The notes under the pieces are model-generated. The model was not told where the DNA came from. It did no database searches and saw only the letters and a program-made list of their open reading frames with translations. From Planctomycetota bacterium (lineage in GTDB: Bacteria > Planctomycetota > UBA8742 > UBA2392): 59,464 bases of DNA. The stretch is taken from contig JAIOJA010000027.1 of assembly GCA_019912315.1 (NCBI GenBank), positions 1-59,464 of the forward strand, in the 5' to 3' direction. The position numbers were made by a program, and so were the translations under genes. Positions 37,028 to 44,562 of this stretch are shown piece by piece (positions within the stretch are counted from its first letter, which is position 1; the number at the start of each line of letters is the position of its first letter).

Positions 37028-37507
37028 TCAATGCTTTAACAATTCCGCGTGATCCGCCAGCCACTGCTTCTGCCCGGACGTGTCGGGGACTTCTACGCCG
37101 CGGGCATTGCCGATGACGTCGAAGGCTGCGTCCAGCTCATGGCCGAGTCGCAGCATGATTGCGGCACAGGCCAGCCCGGAGCGCCCGATACCGGCGCGGC
37201 AGTGCACGCCGATCGCCTTGCCCGAATCGGCCAGATCGTGAATCACTTCGGCAAACAGGGTGGCCGACTTCGGCACGCCGCGATCCGGGATCGCGTAGCG
37301 CATGAAATCGAGCCCGTGCTTTTCGGCCAACACGACTTCGTCCGTCAGCTCAAGCTCGATCTCTTCATCGGGCGTAAGCAGCGTAAACAGCACATTCAAC
37401 CCCTGCGCGGCATAAGAGCCGATCTCATCGTCGAGCCACTCGCCGCCGCGAGGCTTCGGCAGGATCGCAAGGCGCCGCGGGATGACCCAGTAAACGTCTG
37501 CTTTCAT
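37028..37507 (-). CDS. dual-specificity/tyrosine protein phosphatase
   Basis: 159 residues. The P-loop HCRAGIGRSG (Cys103, Arg109) and the general acid Asp75 in IPDRGVP are in place, giving a complete C-x5-R phosphatase of the compact DUSP-like/CDKN3 group. The N-terminus (WVIPRRLAILPKPRGGEWLDDEI) matches proteins annotated as protein-tyrosine-phosphatase-like in many bacteria. Cytoplasmic, no signal. The substrate is unknown. Separated from the upstream metal-hydrolase gene by a heptamer array, on the same strand. Confidence 0.9.
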   Translation of the reverse strand: MKADVYWVIPRRLAILPKPRGGEWLDDEIGSYAAQGLNVLFTLLTPDEEIELELTDEVVLAEKHGLDFMRYAIPDRGVPKSATLFAEVIHDLADSGKAIGVHCRAGIGRSGLACAAIMLRLGHELDAAFDVIGNARGVEVPDTSGQKQWLADHAELLKH

Positions 37508-37519
37508 TGGCTTCGCCAG

Positions 37520-37587
37520 TGTTTGGTGGCTGGTGTTTGGTGTTTAGAAACTGCCTTTTCCAAACACCAAACACGGAACACCAGGCA
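37520..37587. repeat. inverted array of 7-nt units (TGTTTGG type)
   Basis: The left arm is four exact 7-nt units: TGTTTGG, TGGCTGG, TGTTTGG, TGTTTAG (37520-37547). The right arm is four more: CCAAACA, CCAAACA, CGGAACA, CCAGGCA (37560-37587). A perfect 13-bp stem forms between 37533-37545 and 37562-37574. It sits between two same-strand genes. Confidence 0.85.
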
Positions 37588-37591
37588 CCGT

Positions 37592-38440
37592 CTAGAATGC
37601 AATCGGCGGTGGCGCGCCGGTGTGGCCAGGCTCAGTGATGGTAATCGTGCCGTCTTCTTCCAGGGCTACTTTCAACATGTCAAAGCCGAGGCTGGCCCAG
37701 TCGGGCAGTTCTTTGTTGATCGCTTCGTGTTCTAGGTCGTGGTTGATGTGCGTGAAAAACACCCGCTCGCAGCCGATCTGCTCGGCCGTGTGCAGGGCCT
37801 TGGGCAAACTCATGTGTGTCGGGTGCGGGGCTTTGCGCAGGGCGTCCAGAATCAGCAGTTTCACACCTTGCAGCTTCTCGATGCTTGCGGGCGGGACTTC
37901 GTTGGTGTCCGTGATGTAGGCGCAGTCACCGACGCGAAATCCCGCCACGCGCATTCTGCCGTGGATGACCGGGATCGGCTGGACGCTTAGCCCCGCGGCC
38001 TCGAAGGCGTCATGCTCAAAGGTGTGGCTGGTGAACTTGGCAATGCCCTTGTATTCGTAGTTTTCGTCGAACAGGTAGCTGAAAGTCTGCTTCAGGCTAT
38101 CGAGGGTTTCCGGGAAGGCGAACAGGTTTAAGGGCTCGCGCCCGCCGCCCCAGTACAACCCGCGCAGGTCATCCAGCCCGTGAAAGTGGTCGGCGTGGGC
38201 GTGCGTAATCAGGACCGCGTCAACGCTGGATAGCCCGGCCCGCAGGGCCTGGATGCGGACATCCGGCGTCACGTCCACCAGCAGGCGGCGTTCGCTTTCG
38301 CCTGCATTCACGCGGAATAGAACGCTGCTGCGCAGGCGCTTGTTGCGCGGGTTATCCGAGTGGCAAACCCGGCAGTCGCACCCGATGGTCGGGATCCCGC
38401 TGCTGGTGCCGCTGCCAAGAAATTCCATCTCAACGCGCAT
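37592..38440 (-). CDS. PhnP-like metallo-beta-lactamase-fold phosphodiesterase
   Basis: 282 residues from the ATG at 38440; an upstream extension to 38497 would be coded by a repeat region and is rejected, while an ATG 12 nt further in (38428) is also possible. The start EFLGSGTSSGIPTIGCDCRVCHSD with its C-x-C-x2-C zinc site and HAHADHFHGLDDLR (the H-x-H-x-D-H metal site) are those of PhnP, which hydrolyses cyclic ribose phosphates in the phosphonate pathway. DTNEVP and THINHDLEHE supply later metal ligands. No phn genes are adjacent, so it may be a general cyclic phosphodiesterase. Confidence 0.9.
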   Translation of the reverse strand: MRVEMEFLGSGTSSGIPTIGCDCRVCHSDNPRNKRLRSSVLFRVNAGESERRLLVDVTPDVRIQALRAGLSSVDAVLITHAHADHFHGLDDLRGLYWGGGREPLNLFAFPETLDSLKQTFSYLFDENYEYKGIAKFTSHTFEHDAFEAAGLSVQPIPVIHGRMRVAGFRVGDCAYITDTNEVPPASIEKLQGVKLLILDALRKAPHPTHMSLPKALHTAEQIGCERVFFTHINHDLEHEAINKELPDWASLGFDMLKVALEEDGTITITEPGHTGAPPPIAF

Positions 38441-38482
38441 GTCGTTATGTAACCACGGATGAACCGGCTTAACTACTGCATT

Positions 38483-38548
38483 AGCCACGGAGTTCACGGA
38501 CAGCCACGGAGAAAGCCACCTCCGTGAAACTCCGTGTTCTCCGTGGCT
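38483..38548. repeat. inverted array of CACGGA-type units (9-10 nt period)
   Basis: CACGGA occurs at 38486, 38495 and 38505, mirrored by TCCGTG three times at 38521-38546. AGCCACGGAG (38483-38492) pairs with 38539-38548 and two further 6-bp helices stack inside. It lies between divergent genes. A single CCACGGAT copy also lies at 38453. Confidence 0.75.
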
Positions 38549-38658
38549 GGATTTCTGCAGTTCTTCGCGTCAGAGCCCCAAATCGATTACACTGAAACCG
38601 CTTGCTGCTTATTCATAACGACGTTATAGTTTATGTAGCAGCGTTATGGGAGACAGTC

Positions 38659-39906
38659 ATGGCTCGCTGGATGAAAAAACTGCCGTACCGGGAACTGGGT
38701 GTGCCGCTCAAGATGGCCAAGGGCTGGTTTGTGAATCGGGCCAAGCGAGTCACTCCCTTCCGCGAGATCACTGTCCCCCACGGGTCGCTGCAGATCATTG
38801 ACGGCGTGCCGCTGGTTCATGTTCGTGGCACACACCGCGAGATGGGGCAAGCGCTGGGCAACCTGGTCGGCGTGCAAGCCTTCGAAACCTTCCACAGCTA
38901 CATGCGCTGCTTCGCGCCCGACTTCGAAGGCGACCTGAAACTGGCGCGCGAGATGGAGCCGAACCTGCCGCAATGGATGCGCGACGAGATGCGTGGCTTC
39001 AGCGAAACCAGCGAGCTGACCTACGACGAAATGCTCGTCGGGCAGTGCTTTCTTGATATTCACAAGGTCGCGGCATGCAGCACCATCGCGGCGCACGACG
39101 GCATGACGGAAAGCGGTGAGATCCTGATGGGGCGCAATCTCGACTTCCCCAGCCTGAGCATCGCCCACGAAGCGAACATTGTTGTGGTGTATGAACCGAC
39201 TGAGTCGGGCCGCGAAAAGGGGTCAGGCACCGCTGCGCGGAGCCAGACCCCATTTCGCTACGCAAGTGTCACCTGGCCCGGGCTGTTGGGCGCGCTCACC
39301 GGCATCAACGACCGCGGCCTGGCGCTCAGCATGATGCTTGTCTACGGCCACCAGAAGCGCGAGCACCTGGACGGGCTGCCGTTTCCGACCCTGTTCCGCC
39401 AACTGCTAAAGGAATGCGGCACGGTGCGCGAAGGCGACGCCGTACTGCAGACCAAGCCGCACTGTACGGCAACGAATCTGATTCTCGCCGACGCATCACG
39501 CACGGCCGCGCGCTTTCAGTTGCCGCCGCATGATGTTGTGGTCGATTACACCAGCGCTGACCAGCCCGCCGCGGCCTGCACGAACCACTATCACGAGCGC
39601 CGCATAAAGAAGTTCGCCTTCACCTGGTTCAGCAGCAAGCTGCGCTACGGGAAGATCGCGAAGAAGATTGCGGCCGATCACAAATGGACCGTACAAAGCA
39701 TCAAGGACGTGTTGCAGGCCACGGGCATTCCACCGATCAACATCCAGCGCACCATCATGCGCCCCGAAGAGCTGAGTTTAGAGGTCAGTTTCAAAAACAA
39801 CGGCCGCGGCCCCGGGCACTGGGTGAAACTGCCCCGCGAGCTGCTGTTCCCCAAGCAAGCCGTAATCCCGACCGAATCACACACCCTCGCACACACGGGT
39901 GCATAG
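38659..39906 (+). CDS. C45-family (acyltransferase/hydrolase, Ntn-type) enzyme
   Basis: 415 residues from the ATG at 38659, with GGAGA upstream. Contains the hallmark of the C45/linear-amide hydrolase group: HGSLQIIDGVPLVHVRGTHREMGQALG at the start and the nucleophile Cys140 in ACSTIAAH, followed by GEILMGRNLDFP and TWPGLLGALTGINDRGLALS. Relatives form penicillin from acyl-CoA and 6-APA or cleave N-acyl amides, generally after self-processing at the Cys. It has no signal peptide. An unusual polar insert (about 205-220, EKGSGTAARSQTP) lies between conserved strands. The stop is followed immediately by the radical SAM start. Confidence 0.88.
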   Translation: MARWMKKLPYRELGVPLKMAKGWFVNRAKRVTPFREITVPHGSLQIIDGVPLVHVRGTHREMGQALGNLVGVQAFETFHSYMRCFAPDFEGDLKLAREMEPNLPQWMRDEMRGFSETSELTYDEMLVGQCFLDIHKVAACSTIAAHDGMTESGEILMGRNLDFPSLSIAHEANIVVVYEPTESGREKGSGTAARSQTPFRYASVTWPGLLGALTGINDRGLALSMMLVYGHQKREHLDGLPFPTLFRQLLKECGTVREGDAVLQTKPHCTATNLILADASRTAARFQLPPHDVVVDYTSADQPAAACTNHYHERRIKKFAFTWFSSKLRYGKIAKKIAADHKWTVQSIKDVLQATGIPPINIQRTIMRPEELSLEVSFKNNGRGPGHWVKLPRELLFPKQAVIPTESHTLAHTGA

Positions 39907-41208
39907 ATGCCGCACGTTGCACTGGTTGCGTTGACGGGTATCCGGGTGGTTGACCCGGTGTTGCGGGCGTTGGGGCTGACCCTGCCCGGGTTGCGGCGGC
40001 GCGGCGAAGCGATTGCCATGCTCCCGGCCCTGGGTCTGCTGACCGTCGCGGCCCACACTCCGGATCACTGGACCCAGTCGTTCCACGAAGCCGACGCCGT
40101 TTCGCCCGACCTGGTGGATGCGATCACGGCGCATAGCCCGCGCCTTGTCGCAATCTCCGCACTGACGGCCAGCATTGAAGAGGCGTACGCACTCAGCGAC
40201 GCGCTGCGCCGACGCGGCATCGCCACGGTCATCGGCGGGCTGCACGCGACGGCCTTGCCCGACGAGGTCCTGCAACATGCCGACGCGGTCGTCATCGGCG
40301 ACGGTGAGACTGCCTGGGCGGACGTGCTCAAGGCCGCCGAGCCCAATGAGTTGCACGGGCAGTTCCAAGGGCGGGCGTTCAATCTTGACAAGTCAAGGCT
40401 GCCTCGCTGGGACCTGTTGCCGCCCGGCAAACGCCGACGCTACACGGTGCAGACAGCACGCGGCTGCCCGCTCGCTTGCGAGTTCTGTGCGGCGAGCAGA
40501 TTGCTCGGTCCGTTCCGGGAGAAGTCGGCGAGTTGCGTACGCCGTGAGCTGGAAGCCATCAAGGCAATCGACCCACGGGCCGTGATTGAACTGGCCGACG
40601 ACAACACCTTCGCCGGTGAACGGGACCCGACGTCACTGCTTGATGCATTGAAAACGGCCGGGCTACCCTGGTTCACCGAGTGCGACCGGCGGATCGCCGA
40701 CCAGGCCGAACTTTGTCGCGCCATGGTTGATGCCGGCTGCGCCCAGGTGCTGGTCGGCATCGAGTCGCCTGTGCGTGAGTACGCCGGCATGGGTCCGAAG
40801 GGTGCAACGCTGACACACATGCGCGAGAGTGTTGAGCGCATCCAGGAGCAAGGGCTGCCCGTCAACGCGTGTTTCGTGATCGGCGCGGACGGCGAGACTC
40901 ACGACAGTCTCGACGCGCTGGAGGCTATGCTGGAGACCTGGCCCAGCGCCGACGTCCAAATGACTTTGCAGACGCCGTTCCCGGGCACGGCCTTGCGCCG
41001 TCGACTTGAGGGGCGCCTGCTGGAGGATCGCTCATGGCGCCACCACAACCTGTTCGAGTTGACCTACCGCCCGAGCCGCCTGACAGTGGAGGACCTCCGC
41101 GCACGCTTTCAAAACTTGGTGCGCGCCGTTTACTCGAAGCAACAGACACAGCGACGGATGCAGCTGCGGAAGAGCGTCATGCGCAGCCCGTTGATCATGC
41201 AGGAATAG
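39907..41208 (+). CDS. B12-binding-type radical SAM protein
   Basis: 433 residues, starting right at the previous stop. The N-terminal part (about 35-135) resembles a cobalamin-binding Rossmann domain (LPALGLLTVAAHTPD, VVIGDGETAWADVL). The radical SAM domain has Cys187-x3-Cys191-x2-Cys194 (TARGCPLACEFCAAS), then SAM-binding elements ELADDNTF and GAQVLVGIES-like strands. The layout is that of the class with unassigned, often membrane-lipid or natural-product, substrates (HpnJ/BchE style). Its last 175 nt are overlapped by the next gene in another frame. It may act with the C45 enzyme upstream. Confidence 0.88.
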   Translation: MPHVALVALTGIRVVDPVLRALGLTLPGLRRRGEAIAMLPALGLLTVAAHTPDHWTQSFHEADAVSPDLVDAITAHSPRLVAISALTASIEEAYALSDALRRRGIATVIGGLHATALPDEVLQHADAVVIGDGETAWADVLKAAEPNELHGQFQGRAFNLDKSRLPRWDLLPPGKRRRYTVQTARGCPLACEFCAASRLLGPFREKSASCVRRELEAIKAIDPRAVIELADDNTFAGERDPTSLLDALKTAGLPWFTECDRRIADQAELCRAMVDAGCAQVLVGIESPVREYAGMGPKGATLTHMRESVERIQEQGLPVNACFVIGADGETHDSLDALEAMLETWPSADVQMTLQTPFPGTALRRRLEGRLLEDRSWRHHNLFELTYRPSRLTVEDLRARFQNLVRAVYSKQQTQRRMQLRKSVMRSPLIMQE

Positions 41209-42524
41209 GCACACTCGCAAAGTACCTGTTCGGCAGCGGCGAGGCCATTCGCACGCTTGCGCGCAGCAAACACGCTATCTGGATCGGGCTGATCTTCGGG
41301 TTCAGCGCAGCCCTGGCCCGAGAGTACGACGCCGAATACATCCCCCACCGCCCCTGGATCATGCTGGTGCCGCTGGCGGCGTCGCTGGTTTCGTCGTTTG
41401 TGCTGTGGTGCCTGTTGTGGGTTGCAACGCTCATGGCCGACGGCAAGCGCGCGCCCTTCTGGAAAAACTACCGCGCGTTTCTTGGGTTGTTCTGGCTGAC
41501 CGCGCCGCTGGCATGGCTGTACGCTATTCCCGTTGAGCGTTTTCTGGACCCGGTTGCCGCCGTGAAAGCCAACTATGCGCTGCTAGGCATCGTGGCGGCC
41601 TGGCGCGTCCTGCTGATGATCCGCGTGGCCCAGGTGTTCACCGGGCGGAACGTGGTCGCGTCGTCGCTCCTGGTGCTCTGCTTCGGGCACGTCGCTTTGA
41701 TGCTGGCGCTGAGGCTGTCGCCCTGGCCTGTCATCGAGATCATGTCCGGCGCACGCCACAACGAGATCCACCGCGCGCACGTCAGCATCGTGCAGGGCAC
41801 ATTCTGCATCGGCATCCTGGCCGCGCCTGCGCTGTTGGTAGCGGCCCTGTTTTATCTGCCATTCGGAATCACGGCGCGACGTCGCAAACCACGGGCGAAG
41901 GTGTTCCCTGCATTGCGCAGGACCGCAGACACGCCCGCCAAGACTTCGCTGTGGGTACTGGCAGGTATTTCGATTCTCGCATGGCTGCCCCTGCTGCCCT
42001 TCACTCAGCCGCCGCTGATCGGCAAAAAGACCGAGTGGGACCTTGCCCGCGACGACAGGCTGGAGCAACGGGATTGGTGGGAGCAGGCCACGACCACCGG
42101 GGAAGTACTTCACGAAGGCCAAAGCATTCGCGTGTTCACGGAAGAGCTGTCCCTGCTCATCAGTGCGGAGTCCAAACTGGAACGCCGCTACCAGTGGGGC
42201 GAGCAATCGATCTACGTGCGCCTCAAACAAAGCCCGGACATCCATGGAAACCGGACGCTCATATTCGAAGGCGCCGATCCCGCGCCCGGGGTTGCCGGTG
42301 CATTGATTCTGGAAGGCTCGCTGTACTTCAAAACTGAGGCCGAAGCGCTGGACTGGCTGAAGTCACGCGAGATAAAACTGCGCTGGACCAACAACGGCTA
42401 CGCCGCAGCCTGGGAGTTCAAGGACGGGCGCCTTGTGGTCGAGCTTTGGCAGGTGCACATCAATTACACCGAGCCAGAGTCTTTGCCGGAGGCCAGTGAT
42501 GGCTGGTTCAAAATTTCACGCTGA
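41034..42524 (+). CDS. YIP1-like multi-pass membrane protein
   Basis: 496 residues from an ATG at 41034 with GAGGA 7 nt upstream, inside the previous gene. No other start codon occurs until well inside the conserved part. The first 57 residues (overlap) are low-complexity Pro/Ala/Glu and probably not structured. A conserved membrane section follows (LFGSGEAIRTLARSKHAIWIGLIFGFSAALAREYD...WIMLVPLAAS...LTAPLAWLYAIPVERFLDP) of a type I associate with planctomycete-like genomes. After about six helices (to 325) comes a C-terminal domain of 170 residues, presumably outside the membrane. Function unknown. Confidence 0.75.
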   Translation: MAPPQPVRVDLPPEPPDSGGPPRTLSKLGARRLLEATDTATDAAAEERHAQPVDHAGIGTLAKYLFGSGEAIRTLARSKHAIWIGLIFGFSAALAREYDAEYIPHRPWIMLVPLAASLVSSFVLWCLLWVATLMADGKRAPFWKNYRAFLGLFWLTAPLAWLYAIPVERFLDPVAAVKANYALLGIVAAWRVLLMIRVAQVFTGRNVVASSLLVLCFGHVALMLALRLSPWPVIEIMSGARHNEIHRAHVSIVQGTFCIGILAAPALLVAALFYLPFGITARRRKPRAKVFPALRRTADTPAKTSLWVLAGISILAWLPLLPFTQPPLIGKKTEWDLARDDRLEQRDWWEQATTTGEVLHEGQSIRVFTEELSLLISAESKLERRYQWGEQSIYVRLKQSPDIHGNRTLIFEGADPAPGVAGALILEGSLYFKTEAEALDWLKSREIKLRWTNNGYAAAWEFKDGRLVVELWQVHINYTEPESLPEASDGWFKISR

Positions 42525-42537
42525 CTAACATCGCAGC

Positions 42538-43002
42538 ATGACCGAGCGGAACTTTACGACGACTGTGATCAGTGACGATGACTCGTCCATGTGTGTCGTG
42601 GAGATTCCGTTCGACCCTAAAGTGGTCTTCGGCAAAGTCCGCGCGCCTGTGAAAGTCACGATCAACGGCCATACTTTTCGCAGCACGATCGCGCGCATGG
42701 GTGGGCAGACGTTCATCCCGCTGCGCCGCAGAAACCGAGAAGCCGCCAAGGTTGAAGGTGGGCAGAAGATCCGTGTGTCGCTTGAACTCGACGTTGAGCC
42801 GCGCGTCATAGAGCCACCCGCCGATTTCGTGAATGCCATGAAGGCAGGCAAAGTGCTCAAGAACTGGGAAGCGCTCAGCTACAGCCACCAGCGCGAACAC
42901 GTTGAAGCGATCGACGAGGCCGTCAAGCCCGAAACGCGCCAGCGGCGTATCGATAAGGCCGTGCAAATGCTCGCGAACACCAAACCGAAAAAACGCGGCT
43001 GA
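42538..43002 (+). CDS. DUF1905/YdeI (OmpD-associated)-family protein
   Basis: 154 residues. The N-terminal DUF1905 barrel (VEIPFDPKVVFGKVRAPVKVTINGHTFRSTIARMGGQTFIPL) is followed by the YdeI-type helical segment (EPPADFVNAMKAGKVLKNWEALSYSHQREHVEAIDEAVKPETRQRRIDKAVQMLA). Small cytoplasmic family with reported links to antimicrobial-peptide and bacteriocin tolerance, but no defined reaction. It starts 13 bp after the membrane protein and its stop touches that of the convergent haem-domain protein. Confidence 0.88.
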   Translation: MTERNFTTTVISDDDSSMCVVEIPFDPKVVFGKVRAPVKVTINGHTFRSTIARMGGQTFIPLRRRNREAAKVEGGQKIRVSLELDVEPRVIEPPADFVNAMKAGKVLKNWEALSYSHQREHVEAIDEAVKPETRQRRIDKAVQMLANTKPKKRG

Positions 43003-43941
43003 CTACTCCAGCGAAAGTTTGATCACGCTTGACTTCGCGTGCTCCTTGCCGGTCTTGGCGCCAGTGTTGTTGAACATCGCCACCGCAATGTGGGTTGCCT
43101 CGCCGGCTTTCAGGGCCGCGTCGTCCTTGTTGCCTGTGTCCAGCTTGCGTTTCAGGACAACCGTCCACCAGCCGTCCTTATACTCGCTGGCGGCCTCGAT
43201 GTCGCCGCGGCTGCCCTCGGGCTTGCGCAGCAGGTTGCTCGGCACGCTGTAGCCATCCTCAAACTTGAAATCGTCGGGAATCTCCCGCGCGGCTTCTTCG
43301 GTGAAGGCGCCGGTCGTTTCGGCCTTGAGCTTCCATACCCACTTCGGCGCGGTTTTGTCTTCGTTGGCATTGCCCGTGTAGGCGCCTTTGCCTTCGTCGT
43401 CCTTGCGACCCTCGACTTCGCCATTGAAGTGCTGATCGTCGCAGACGCCGTTCTGGCCGCCGCGCGCGGCCTTCCAGTGCCACAGGTCGGCCGTCTGGCC
43501 TTCAATATTGGTGGTCATGGCACCATCGTGGCAAAGGGCGGCGCAGCCCTTTTCTGCAAAGCCTTCGACGTTGTTGTTGATGGCGACAGCGAAGCGGTCT
43601 TCATCCCCTTCGGCCTGCGCCCACTTGCCTTCGTTGAACTCCCAGGCCTTCTTGGTCTCGGACTTCGTTTCATCCTGCCAGCGGGCCATGAACCAGATGT
43701 TTTCGCCGTCATGCAGCGCGCGCAACTCGACCTGGGGTCCCGGCTTTTCGCGGCTGTAGCGGGTGCCCACGGTGACCGGCGTGGTGGCCTTCCATACGTC
43801 GTTGAGTTCCGCCTTCAACTCGGGCGCCTTTTCGACCTTCATTGCAACAAGTTCCGCCTGCTTCGGCTTGTCCTGGGCAATGGAGACCACGCCCGCGAAA
43901 ACAGCGCCAACAAGGGCAAGTACGGCCAAGGCTTTGTTCAT
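43003..43941 (-). CDS. exported haem-binding protein of the ethylbenzene-dehydrogenase gamma-like fold, with CX3CH motif
   Basis: 312 residues with a cleavable signal (MNKALAVLALVGAVFAGVVSIAQ). The strand pattern (VELRALHDGENIWFMARWQDETKSE, RFAVAINNN, WHWKA, DGWWTVVLKRKL, THIAVAMFNN) is that of the DOMON-like gamma subunit of ethylbenzene/DMSO-type reductases. It carries Cys133-Ala-Ala-Leu-Cys137-His138, a C-x3-C-H variant of the c-type haem motif, and a single later Cys (about 169). Probably a periplasmic electron carrier or haem sensor. Overlaps pyrR by 4 nt (ATGA), an odd pairing. Confidence 0.8.
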   Translation of the reverse strand: MNKALAVLALVGAVFAGVVSIAQDKPKQAELVAMKVEKAPELKAELNDVWKATTPVTVGTRYSREKPGPQVELRALHDGENIWFMARWQDETKSETKKAWEFNEGKWAQAEGDEDRFAVAINNNVEGFAEKGCAALCHDGAMTTNIEGQTADLWHWKAARGGQNGVCDDQHFNGEVEGRKDDEGKGAYTGNANEDKTAPKWVWKLKAETTGAFTEEAAREIPDDFKFEDGYSVPSNLLRKPEGSRGDIEAASEYKDGWWTVVLKRKLDTGNKDDAALKAGEATHIAVAMFNNTGAKTGKEHAKSSVIKLSLE

Positions 43942-44492
43942 GGCTGGCTTCCTTTATTATCTGTATCCGGCAGATCAAGCACCACGGCGTCTTGTGACGC
44001 GCCGCACTCCTGCAACACGACTCTAACGTGGTCAGCACGCTTCGTCGCCAGTTTGATTCCTGTGTAATCGGCGCAGATCGGAAGCTCGCGATGTCCGCGG
44101 TCAACCAGCACGGCCAGCTCGACCGCGCGCGGGCGCCCGTAGTCGCCCAGCACCGTCAACGCGGCGCGAACCGTGCGCCCCGTAAACAGCACGTCATCCA
44201 CAAGCACAACGCGGCGTCCTTCCACACTGAAAGGGATGTCGCTGCCCAGCACACGAGGCAAAGCCCGCCCGGCCAGGTCGTCGCGGTAAAGTGTGATGTC
44301 AATGGCGCCCAGGTCCGGGCGTTTGTGCCCCGCGCTTTCCAGACCCAAAGCCAAGCGGCGGGCCAGCGGCGGGCCGTTGGTATGAATGCCGATCAAGGCC
44401 GGCAGTTCACGACCGTCGCCCATGATCTCATCGCCCATACGCGCCAGTTGCGTGCGGATTTCTTCAGCGTCGTGGAGAACCTGCTGTGTCAC
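43938..44492 (-). CDS. pyrR: bifunctional pyrimidine operon regulator/uracil phosphoribosyltransferase
   Basis: 184 residues. The PRPP-binding loop VVLVDDVLFTGRT (95-107) and IDITLYRDDLAGR (64-76) are diagnostic of PyrR, which binds pyr leader RNA when UMP is high and also salvages uracil. GIHTNGPPLARRLA is the flexible-loop region. No pyrB or pyrC follows, so the usual attenuated operon is absent here. Its stop overlaps the start of the haem-domain protein (ATGA). Confidence 0.93.
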   Translation of the reverse strand: MTQQVLHDAEEIRTQLARMGDEIMGDGRELPALIGIHTNGPPLARRLALGLESAGHKRPDLGAIDITLYRDDLAGRALPRVLGSDIPFSVEGRRVVLVDDVLFTGRTVRAALTVLGDYGRPRAVELAVLVDRGHRELPICADYTGIKLATKRADHVRVVLQECGASQDAVVLDLPDTDNKGSQP

Positions 44493-44562
44493 GATAGCCC
44501 CGGCGGAAAAGGTGAAAGTGTGAAATGGAGCGCTTGGGTGCGCAAGGCTAATCGCGCGACAG

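Noticed and set aside
28136..38548. CRISPR arrays
   Set aside because: The repeats are 7-10 nt tandem units arranged as inverted arms with no spacers, and no cas genes occur.
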